Shown piece by piece: positions 1 to 5,205 of a DNA stretch of 6,497 bases (within the stretch, counting starts at the first letter, position 1; every line of letters starts with the position of its first letter). The position numbers and the translations under genes are program-made. The stretch spans positions 1 to 6,497 of the forward strand of contig MHEL01000043.1 in NCBI GenBank assembly GCA_001803815.1. Reading direction: 5' to 3'. The notes beneath the pieces were generated by a model that saw nothing but the letters and a program-made list of their open reading frames with translations, did no database searches and was not told where the DNA came from. Origin of the DNA: Nitrospirae bacterium RBG_19FT_COMBO_42_15. GTDB taxonomy: Bacteria; Nitrospirota; CAKKRA01; 9FT-COMBO-42-15.

Positions 1-444
1 CCTCGGATAAAAGGCAACCCTGTTTTTAAAAAATTCAGTAAAACCTCCTGAGCCCTCTACCTCGCCAAGCGTAACATTTGTCTGATAATAGTCATCTGGA
101 GTAAGGTACAAAAAGAACGGCGCCTTTCCTTCCTGCTGTATGGCAAGCATGTCAGAGATGCGGGAATAGTCCTTTTCCAAAACAGCGGATAAATCCTTTG
201 CAAGCTCCTCTCCATCTTTGTAAAAGTGAACCTGAAAATGCTCGGATTCCACTACCTTCCACGAGAAGAACCTGTCTCTTACCTTATTTGTCCCGAATTG
301 CTCCTCTGCACCGGTTGATGTAAGAAATTTTCCACCGCCGCAGCCGGCAGAGAATAGGATAGATGAGATTAGGATAGAGAGAACTAATTGCTTAAACCGT
401 TTAAACTGTTTCAACAGTTCAAACCGGTTTATTTGTTTCTTCAT
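1..444 (-). CDS. Lipoprotein, 5' part only (possibly peptidase-MA-like)
   Basis: The reading frame is open from ATG at 444 to the left edge, giving 148 residues with the 3' end missing. The N-terminus is basic (MKKQINRF), followed by a hydrophobic stretch at about 20-33 ending in FSAGC, a slightly non-canonical lipobox with Cys35 as the lipidated residue. This predicts an outer-surface or periplasmic lipoprotein. The rest (WKVVESEHFQVHFYKDG, then a helical segment, then APFFLYLTPDDYYQ) resembles the region ahead of the HExxH helix in peptidase-MA-like proteins. That helix would lie beyond the edge, so the family call is weak. No Shine-Dalgarno sequence precedes the ATG, and the predicted -10 box ends only 7 nt upstream, so the message may be leaderless. 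Codons 5-17 form a strong inverted repeat. The gene is divergent from the redox cluster. Confidence 0.75.
   Translation of the reverse strand, partial: MKKQINRFELLKQFKRFKQLVLSILISSILFSAGCGGGKFLTSTGAEEQFGTNKVRDRFFSWKVVESEHFQVHFYKDGEELAKDLSAVLEKDYSRISDMLAIQQEGKAPFFLYLTPDDYYQTNVTLGEVEGSGGFTEFFKNRVAFYPR
394..430. repeat. Near-perfect inverted repeat inside the lipoprotein N-terminal codons
   Basis: The left arm is 394-410 (AAACCGTTTAAACTGTT) and the right arm 413-430 (AACAGTTCAAACCGGTTT), with a 2-nt loop TC. The arms pair along their whole length with one mismatch and one bulged base. The block can also be read as four 9-10 bp imperfect palindromes in tandem (AAACCGTTT, AAACTGTTT, CAACAGTTC, AAACCGGTTT). 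It lies in the coding sequence just after the minus-strand start codon and encodes the repetitive basic n-region of the signal peptide. It would form a strong hairpin at the 5' end of the transcript. Confidence 0.7.
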
Positions 445-451
445 GGTGGAT

Positions 452-479
452 AATTTAGCATATAGGTAGTTTTTGTCAA
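452..479 (-). promoter_or_regulatory. Predicted sigma-70 promoter of the minus-strand lipoprotein gene
   Basis: On the minus strand a perfect TTGACA (479-474) is followed after 16 nt by TAAATT (457-452), preceded by TGC as an extended -10. The -10 box ends 7 nt before the ATG at 444. Transcription would therefore start at about 444-446, which implies a leaderless or nearly leaderless message. Confidence 0.6.
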
Positions 480-508
480 GAGAAGAAAAAAAATAATTTG
501 AAAAACCC

Positions 509-536
509 TTGCATGATATTACCAAAATAATATAAA
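509..536 (+). promoter_or_regulatory. Alternative promoter for the five-gene cluster
   Basis: TTGCAT (509-514) is separated by 16 nt from TATAAA (531-536). The region is very AT-rich, so chance matches are likely. It is listed as a second candidate beside the extended -10 site downstream. Confidence 0.3.
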
Positions 537-553
537 ATATATGCCTATTATTG

Positions 554-562
554 TGTTATACT
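554..562 (+). promoter_or_regulatory. Extended -10 promoter element for the five-gene cluster
   Basis: TGTTATACT (TGn followed by TATACT) is a good extended -10 element. No convincing -35 box lies 17 nt upstream, which extended -10 promoters tolerate. Transcription would begin near 569, about 25 nt before ATG 594. No other good promoter is visible before 5116, so this could drive all five genes. Confidence 0.5.
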
Positions 563-593
563 ATTTTAAATATTTGGTTTGCTTGATGCTTTT

Positions 594-1340
594 ATGGGGG
601 TTAAAAGAAAGCTGATGTTTAAATGGATTTTTCCCTTCCTTTTGCTCTTTATTACAATAATCCCTGTGCAGGTTTATAGTGAAGAGAAGGCTCTTAAAAT
701 CGGCAGGATGAAGGTATCAGTATGGCCTGAGTATGATACTCAAGGCGTGCTTGTTGTGTATGAAGGCCGTTTTGCAGATAAGGACGCCTTTCCAGCACAG
801 ATTACCTTTATCTTTCCAAAAGGCGTGACAAAACTCACAGACGCCTGCTCCCTTTCGCCAAAGGGGCAGCACTTCTGCCAGCTTTATGATATTGAGAAGA
901 AGGGAAATTACAATCAAGCCGCAATGAATCTGCCTTACGGTGATTTCTTTATAGACTTTCAATACAGCCCATTCAAAGGCGGCAAGGACAAGTCCTTTGA
1001 ATATGTAATCCAGTCAAAATACGATATTATGAATCTTGAGGTAAACATCCAGCAGCCGCTCCGTTCAAATAATTTTTCTATTGTACCTGCCTCATCAAAG
1101 CAGACAAGAGACAATGAATTTAATCAATACCATTATTCAATGAAGGATATCCCTGCAAATCAGGAAGTCAGATTTAAGATTAATTATATAAAAGAGGACA
1201 ATAATCCTTCTGTTGATATAAAATTCGGCGGCATGGCAAGGCAGGATACCACAGCAAGGGATATTGCAATACTTGCTGTTGGCGCTGCTATTATAATAGG
1301 TTTTGGGGTTTATAGGTTTTTAATAAAGAGGACAAATTAA
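594..1340 (+). CDS. Exported, C-terminally membrane-anchored protein with WPEYD motif
   Basis: I do not recognise a characterised family. From ATG 594 the protein has 248 residues: a basic n-region (MGVKRK), a hydrophobic signal core at about 11-27, a mostly beta-type extracytoplasmic domain, and a C-terminal transmembrane helix at about 224-243 followed by a basic tail (IKRTN). This makes it periplasmic and tethered at its C-terminus. Marks in the domain are W44-P-E-Y-D48, followed by a strand VLVVYEGRF, and two cysteines (C85, C95) that could form a disulfide. From memory, similar WPEYD proteins occur beside CcmH-like genes, which matches the next gene here; I cannot verify this. The start is uncertain: ATG 615 (241 residues) and TTG 579 are in frame, and none has a strong Shine-Dalgarno sequence. 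ATG 594 gives the better-charged signal peptide. Confidence 0.8.
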   Translation: MGVKRKLMFKWIFPFLLLFITIIPVQVYSEEKALKIGRMKVSVWPEYDTQGVLVVYEGRFADKDAFPAQITFIFPKGVTKLTDACSLSPKGQHFCQLYDIEKKGNYNQAAMNLPYGDFFIDFQYSPFKGGKDKSFEYVIQSKYDIMNLEVNIQQPLRSNNFSIVPASSKQTRDNEFNQYHYSMKDIPANQEVRFKINYIKEDNNPSVDIKFGGMARQDTTARDIAILAVGAAIIIGFGVYRFLIKRTN

Positions 1341-1351
1341 GAGGTAAAGGA

Positions 1352-1410
1352 GTAGGGGCAACCCCCTGTGGTTGCCCAACATCAGGGCAGGCACAGGGGC
1401 CTGCCCCTAC
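1352..1410. repeat. Pair of inverted GC-rich palindromic repeat units
   Basis: Unit 1 (1352-1377) reads GTAGGGGCAACC, CCCTGT, GGTTGCCC. Unit 2 (1385-1410), read on the minus strand, is GTAGGGGCAGGC, CCCTGT, GCCTGCCC. Each unit forms its own 8-bp hairpin around the loop CCCTGT, and the two differ only at paired positions, so base pairing is kept. They face each other across the spacer AACATCA, and the outer ends GTAGGGGCA and TGCCCCTAC also pair with each other. This is the look of a dispersed REP/MITE-like element. It sits between the WPEYD gene and the CcmH-like gene. Confidence 0.8.
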
Positions 1411-1419
1411 CTTTGTTAT

Positions 1420-1866
1420 ATGCCAACATCAAAAAAAATAAAAATATACCTGCTCTCTGTAGCCCTTGTGGCCATTTTTTTTGGTTTTAAATATATCTTC
1501 TGGCCGCAGGCAGGAGGCGATACAGTGCTTGGGATTTCCCACAACCTTGCCTGCCCATGCGAATGTCCTATGGTGCTTGAGGACTGCCACATGAGCTGCG
1601 GTTTAGAATGGAAGGACATGATTGGCCAGAAGCTGCAGGGAGGCCTTACAAAAGAGGAGATTGTGGAGTATTTTTATAAACGTTATGGCGATGAGGCAAT
1701 GCTCACTATTTCCCAAAGGCTCGGCGGCAAGTGGTATCAGTTTACAAGGGGAGGGTTTCCTTTAAAAGAGGCATTAATATTTACAGCAATCCTCTTTGTA
1801 TGGGGAGGGGTGGTGTATCTGGTTATTGTAGCGCTCCTATCAAAATTAGGGGGTAGAAATAAATGA
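1420..1866 (+). CDS. CcmH-like cytochrome c biogenesis protein, Cys-rich variant
   Basis: The protein has 148 residues. An N-terminal membrane segment (about 9-28) leads to a periplasmic helical domain, C45-P-C-E-C49...C56...C60-G-L-E-W, followed by GLTKEEIVEYFYKRYGDEAM (71 to 95 region). A second membrane segment lies at about 121-143. Order and spacing match CcmH/CycL/NrfF: cysteines, an amphipathic helix, then a G-x-T/S-x-x-E-I...RYG motif. In System I cytochrome c maturation CcmH keeps apocytochrome haem-site cysteines reduced through an LRCxxC motif. Here that motif is replaced by five cysteines (CPCEC, C, C), which could also bind a metal. ATG 1420 is preferred; the in-frame TTG 1372 would translate the palindromic repeat. 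No Shine-Dalgarno sequence directly precedes the ATG. The stop overlaps the next start as ATGA, suggesting translational coupling. Confidence 0.75.
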   Translation: MPTSKKIKIYLLSVALVAIFFGFKYIFWPQAGGDTVLGISHNLACPCECPMVLEDCHMSCGLEWKDMIGQKLQGGLTKEEIVEYFYKRYGDEAMLTISQRLGGKWYQFTRGGFPLKEALIFTAILFVWGGVVYLVIVALLSKLGGRNK

Positions 1867-3539
1867 CCGGTCCATATTATGGCGCATTGATTATTGCTAT
1901 TGCTTCGCTTGTCATCACAGGTCTTATTATCAACAGGCTCTTAAAAAAGGGTGATGAGATGCTTGGGATGATGGCTGGCATGACAATGGGCATGCTTGCA
2001 GGGGTGACAGTTGGCACATTTATACTCCTTCCAACAGGCAATTTTCTTGCAGGTGTGATGATTGGCAGCATTGTTGGCATTTTCTTTGGCGTGCCCATCG
2101 GCAGGTTCGGCGGTTTTATGGGCGCAATGGAAGGGCTTATGGCAGGATGGATGGGCGGGATGATGGGCGCTATGCTGGGCCAGATGATGAGGCCGTTTAA
2201 CCTGAATATATTTATGCCTTTTTTCTTTATCCTATTTTTTATTACCATAGCAGGCCTGATCTATCTTGTTCATTCAAGAAGCAAGAAAAGGGTTCCCCTT
2301 ATTATAAGCAGATACGGGGCTATGGCTGCTGTTATAGCCCTTATAGCTATTGTCAATATTGATTTTTCAATAACGCCGAAGGCATCGCCGCTTCAGGGAT
2401 TGGTGTCAAGCGGCTCAGGGATTGTAGAGGAAGAGGTGAGGCAGAGAAAAAAGATGACAGCAAAGGTAAATGACAATGGAGTGCAGGAGATAGAGATTGT
2501 TGCCCTGAATGACAATTACTATCCAAAAGAGGTTATTATAAAAAAGGGTGTTCCTGTTCGCGTGACATTAAAGGCTGGAAGACATTCAGGATGTTTAAGG
2601 GACTTTGTTTTACCGTCGTTTAATATTAATAAGATAATCCCGACAGAAGGAAGCACATATTTTGATTTTACGCCAAAGAAGAATGGGGAGATACCATTCA
2701 GATGTTCTATGGACATGTATCATGGAAAGTTTGTTGTGGTTGATGAGATTTCAGAAGCCCCTGTTAAGAAGTCATCCAGTCTTGTTCCCCCCTCATCAGG
2801 AGATAAGGCTAAGGCAAGTGTTGAAAAACCAGATATGGTCATGATTCCATCAGGCGAGTTTACAATGGGAAGCAGCGAGAAAGAGATAGTGGATATTATA
2901 AATAAATTTGGCGGAAAGGCTAAGCCTGTGTGGTATAAAAATGAGACGCCTCAAAAAAAGATCTTTGTAAAGGATTTTTATATAGACCGTTATGAGGTTA
3001 CAAATAGCCAGTACAAAAGATTTAAAAGCGACCATGTTATCCCCTTTGATAGGGAGAATCATCCTGCTGTAAATGTGAAATGGGCAGAGGCAGATGCGTA
3101 TTGCAGATGGCTTGGCAAGAGGCTCCCAACAGAAGAGGAATGGGAAAAGGCAGCAAGGGGGACAGATGCAAGGCAATTTCCATGGGGGAATGATTTTGAT
3201 AAGGCAAAGGCAAATACAGCAGCATCCGGCCTTGGCGGCGAGGCAAGGGTAGGAAGCTACAAAGAGGAGACAACAGCATCACTGTTTCCCGGCGGCACTA
3301 TTCCTGTTAGAAGCCTTGAAAAGGGCGTGAGCCCTTACGGTGTGCATGATATGGCAGGCAATGCATGGGAGTGGACAGATACATGGTATGACAAGGAAAA
3401 GGGCTTAAAGGTCTTAAAAGGCGGCTCATGGATTGCGCCGCCTATCAGCGCAAGGAGCGCTGTGCGCCTTGCGGATAATCCATTTGTTATGTCAAATGAT
3501 TATGGGTTCAGGTGTGCCTCTGATAGAACGGCTTCGTAA
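1863..3539 (+). CDS. Fusion of Met/Gly-rich membrane region, cupredoxin and FGE-like (SUMF1) domain
   Basis: The protein has 558 residues. Residues 1-170 hold several membrane helices, including a Met/Gly-rich stretch at 33-109 (repeats such as GMMAGM, GMLAG, GGMMGAM) and helices at about 118-136 and 152-167. Residues about 208-294 resemble a cupredoxin, with H241, C244, and a C281-S-M-D-M-Y-H287 ending that can supply copper ligands. A Ser/Lys-rich linker (295-323) precedes an FGE-sulfatase/C-type-lectin-like domain (325-554) with MVMIPSGEFTMGS, YIDRYEVTNSQY, CRWLGKRLPTEEEWEKAARG, FPWGN, YGVHDMAGNAWEW, LKGGSW and YGFRCASD. The only cysteines in that domain are C414 and C551; the catalytic pair of true FGE is absent, so it is probably a structural or NirV-like module. 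Start ATG 1863 has AGGGGG 9 nt upstream and overlaps the previous stop. The stop codon lies inside a palindromic repeat. Confidence 0.85.
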   Translation: MTGPYYGALIIAIASLVITGLIINRLLKKGDEMLGMMAGMTMGMLAGVTVGTFILLPTGNFLAGVMIGSIVGIFFGVPIGRFGGFMGAMEGLMAGWMGGMMGAMLGQMMRPFNLNIFMPFFFILFFITIAGLIYLVHSRSKKRVPLIISRYGAMAAVIALIAIVNIDFSITPKASPLQGLVSSGSGIVEEEVRQRKKMTAKVNDNGVQEIEIVALNDNYYPKEVIIKKGVPVRVTLKAGRHSGCLRDFVLPSFNINKIIPTEGSTYFDFTPKKNGEIPFRCSMDMYHGKFVVVDEISEAPVKKSSSLVPPSSGDKAKASVEKPDMVMIPSGEFTMGSSEKEIVDIINKFGGKAKPVWYKNETPQKKIFVKDFYIDRYEVTNSQYKRFKSDHVIPFDRENHPAVNVKWAEADAYCRWLGKRLPTEEEWEKAARGTDARQFPWGNDFDKAKANTAASGLGGEARVGSYKEETTASLFPGGTIPVRSLEKGVSPYGVHDMAGNAWEWTDTWYDKEKGLKVLKGGSWIAPPISARSAVRLADNPFVMSNDYGFRCASDRTAS

Positions 3540-3642
3540 AAAGTCCATCTGCTGCGTTGTCGCTTCGGCCTCGCATCCTCACATACTAACATGTATGCTG
3601 CGGTGCGAGTCCTCGCTCCGCCTTGCATCTGGAGCTTTTTAC
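3536..3642. repeat. Large imperfect palindromic repeat (MITE/REP-like)
   Basis: The ends are inverted: GTAAAAAG (3536-3543) against CTTTTTAC (3635-3642). Inside are TCCATCTGC on the left, GCATCTGGA on the right, and a central hairpin CATAC (3582-3586) / GTATG (3593-3597). GGTGCGAG at 3602-3609 pairs in part with CTCGCATCC at 3570-3578. From memory, repeats of the form AAAAAGTCCATCTGC...GCATCTGGACTTTTTAC are dispersed in Geobacter-like and other subsurface genomes; this could not be searched here. The left end overlaps the last codons of the upstream gene and provides its TAA (3537-3539). No transposase is present, so any movement would be in trans. Confidence 0.75.
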
Positions 3643-3665
3643 TTTGCCGTTTGTTTTGTGAAATT

Positions 3666-4496
3666 ATGAAGAAAATACTCATTAGTGGAATAGTATTGAT
3701 TCTTATAATAACAGGCATTGTGGTATTCCTCTCTTTCAGCCTCAGTGCAACCTCTGCCTCCGGCGATATTTCGTCTGTAGGCAGGATGATGTTCTTCAGA
3801 TACGGTATTGCAAAAAATCTTACTCCACAGGATGAGAAATTTATATTTGAATACAACTGCTTTAAAAGATGCCACAGCAGGGATGTTATTGACAGGGCAA
3901 ATCATACGCCATTTGAATGGGCAGCAGTTGTTGACAGGATGAGAAATGTTAATAAAGTTAAATTGAAAGACAGAGAGGCAGCAGTAATAATTCGGCATCT
4001 CCAGACAACAAGACTTCCGCTTGTATCTTCCCTTTCATCTGATATTGTCCAGAAGATGTTTAAGCAGTTGTGGAAGAGCGATTTTGGCGAGGGGGATGTA
4101 TATATAGATGTGGTGTATTCCACGTCTGAATATTTCAAGGCAACAGGCGCACTTGCGCATCTTGAAAGATTCAAGGCAGATGAATATCTTGTCTTTCTGA
4201 TAAATCTTACTGTCCATACAGGAAAGCTGGCGCCATATAGGATGGATGAGCTTGCAGTAATGAGGGATGATAAGGGAAGGGAGATAATGCCTATTGAAGG
4301 ATGGGAGATAATATTTGAAACAGGCGATAATCATCATAGAGAGGGGATTATTAGATTTCCAAAGAAGGATTCATCAGGCAAGCCTGTTATTGATAAAGAT
4401 ACAAAATCATTTGAGCTTATTATAAAGGATGTGGCAAGAATTAAGCAGAGGATTTTTAAATGGGATTTGCCTATTAAATATCCAGAAGGGGTGTAA
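3666..4496 (+). CDS. Membrane-anchored protein with CX3CH cytochrome c-like domain plus His-containing beta domain
   Basis: The protein has 276 residues. A single N-terminal membrane anchor (about 4-26) exposes the rest outside the membrane. Residues about 50-116 look like a small mono-haem cytochrome c domain: C65-F-K-R-C69-H70, then FEWAAVVDRM with M92 as a possible distal haem ligand, and a closing helix AAVIIRHLQTTR. The haem motif is CX3CH rather than the usual CXXCH. Residues about 143-270 form a beta-rich domain with VHTGKL (H184), GWE, DNHHREG (H223, H224), IIRFP and ELIIKDV, ending in RIFKWDLPI. I remember similar domains as uncharacterised, possibly metal-binding, proteins. ATG 3666 is chosen because upstream in-frame codons lie in the palindromic repeat; there is no clear Shine-Dalgarno sequence. 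The CcmH-like and thioredoxin neighbours suit a protein needing haem attachment. Confidence 0.75.
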   Translation: MKKILISGIVLILIITGIVVFLSFSLSATSASGDISSVGRMMFFRYGIAKNLTPQDEKFIFEYNCFKRCHSRDVIDRANHTPFEWAAVVDRMRNVNKVKLKDREAAVIIRHLQTTRLPLVSSLSSDIVQKMFKQLWKSDFGEGDVYIDVVYSTSEYFKATGALAHLERFKADEYLVFLINLTVHTGKLAPYRMDELAVMRDDKGREIMPIEGWEIIFETGDNHHREGIIRFPKKDSSGKPVIDKDTKSFELIIKDVARIKQRIFKWDLPIKYPEGV

Positions 4497-4500
4497 AATA

Positions 4501-4524
4501 GGGTGTAGGGGACAGGGGGTAGGG
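4501..4524 (+). other. G-quadruplex motif in the 5' leader of the thioredoxin gene
   Basis: Four G-tracts lie close together: GGG (4501-4503), GGGG (4508-4511), GGGGG (4515-4519) and GGG (4522-4524), with loops TGTA, ACA and TA. This satisfies the canonical G3 / 1-7 nt loop pattern on the coding strand, so it could form in mRNA as well as DNA. A competing hairpin, CAGGGGGT (4513-4520) with ACCCCTCTG (4539-4547), is also possible. The element starts 4 nt after the upstream stop codon. Confidence 0.6.
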
Positions 4525-4550
4525 TGTGAGAGCATCTGACCCCTCTGACT

Positions 4551-4570
4551 AAATCTGTAGATTTGGAGGT
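4551..4570 (+). promoter_or_regulatory. Small hairpin abutting a strong ribosome binding site
   Basis: AAATCT and AGATTT (4551-4564) form a 6-bp inverted repeat with a 2-nt loop. It runs into the ribosome binding site TTTGGAGGT (4562-4570), whose GGAGG lies 6 nt before ATG 4576. The hairpin is weak and AT-rich. The ribosome binding site fixes the start of the thioredoxin gene. Confidence 0.5.
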
Positions 4571-4575
4571 AGAAA

Positions 4576-5103
4576 ATGGTCAAGGTTTTTTTGAGATTGT
4601 TTGCTGTGATAATGATAGCTGCCCTTCTTTTTTCCTGCACAAAGAAAAAGGAAGATGATGCTGGTCTGCCCGGGCCGAATGTGGGAAGCCCTGCGCCTCT
4701 GTTTACATTAAAGGATATAGATGGCAAGGAGATAAGCCTTAATGATTTTAAAGGAAAGGTTGTTCTAATTAATTTCTGGGCAACATGGTGCAAGCCATGT
4801 CAGGAGGAGATGGATGACCTTGAGTCTGCATATAAGAAGAATATTGATAAAGGCCTTGTTATCCTCGGAGTGGATGTGAGGGAGGAGAAAAAGGATGTAA
4901 TAGAGTTTTTGAAAAAATATAAGGTTACATATCCTATACTCATGGATTTTGACGGAAAGGTTGTTAAGGATTATCAGGTAATGGGTGTCCCAACCACCTA
5001 TTTTATAGACAGGGACGGCATTATCAGAGACAGGATATTTGGAGGCATGAATGAGCTTGTTATAGAGGCAAAACTGGAAGATTTGCTTAAAGTTGCAAAA
5101 TAA
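4576..5103 (+). CDS. TlpA/ResA-like thioredoxin-fold lipoprotein
   Basis: The protein has 175 residues. It starts with a lipoprotein signal peptide whose lipobox is LFSC, with Cys21 lipidated, followed by a charged linker (TKKKEDD). The AhpC/TSA-TlpA-type thioredoxin domain spans about 35-172: GSPAPLFTLKDIDGKEISL, then KVVLINFWATWC, with the redox motif W71-C-K-P-C75, the cis-proline in GVPTT (P139) and the final strand YFIDRDGIIRDRIFGG. The family reduces disulfides outside the cytoplasm; ResA and CcmG members act on the haem-binding cysteines of apocytochrome c. Its place behind the CcmH-like and CX3CH genes supports that role, but substrate specificity cannot be read from sequence. The ribosome binding site GGAGG is ideal. 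No separate promoter or upstream terminator is obvious, so it is probably co-transcribed with the genes before it. Confidence 0.88.
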   Translation: MVKVFLRLFAVIMIAALLFSCTKKKEDDAGLPGPNVGSPAPLFTLKDIDGKEISLNDFKGKVVLINFWATWCKPCQEEMDDLESAYKKNIDKGLVILGVDVREEKKDVIEFLKKYKVTYPILMDFDGKVVKDYQVMGVPTTYFIDRDGIIRDRIFGGMNELVIEAKLEDLLKVAK

Positions 5104-5115
5104 AATTCTACCCTA

Positions 5116-5143
5116 TTGACAGATATAAAATTAGGAGTATAAT
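5116..5143 (+). promoter_or_regulatory. Perfect consensus sigma-70 promoter for the small lipoprotein gene
   Basis: TTGACA (5116-5121) and TATAAT (5138-5143) are both exact consensus hexamers, 16 nt apart. Transcription would start near 5150, giving a leader of about 55 nt. It begins 12 nt after the thioredoxin gene's stop codon. This implies strong constitutive expression. Confidence 0.85.
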
Positions 5144-5205
5144 TTTTCCCTGTTATTTTAAATTAAAGATGCAGTTTTAAATTTAACAAAAAAGGGGGTG
5201 AGATA

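Noticed and set aside
394..430. CRISPR-like or iteron array
   Set aside because: The 9-10 bp units have no spacers, form one inverted repeat, and lie in a coding sequence; no cas or replication genes are present.
1352..1410. Possible intrinsic terminator between the first two cluster genes
   Set aside because: The hairpins are strong but are not followed by a T-run, and the structure is better explained as an inserted repeat.
1372..1419. N-terminal extension of the CcmH-like gene from TTG 1372
   Set aside because: These codons are the palindromic repeat itself; ATG 1420 begins a normal signal-anchor sequence.
1877..2248. 123-codon minus-strand frame opposite the fusion gene
   Set aside because: Its Ile/Pro-rich product mirrors the Gly/Met-rich membrane codons of the plus strand; no start signals or family likeness.
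3591..3665. N-terminal extension of the CX3CH gene from ATG 3591
   Set aside because: Most of the extension lies in the 3536-3642 repeat, and ATG 3666 gives a standard anchor (MKKILISG).
4035..4337. Minus-strand frames opposite the CX3CH gene
   Set aside because: They are shadows of a well-supported plus-strand gene, with no ribosome binding site and unnatural composition.
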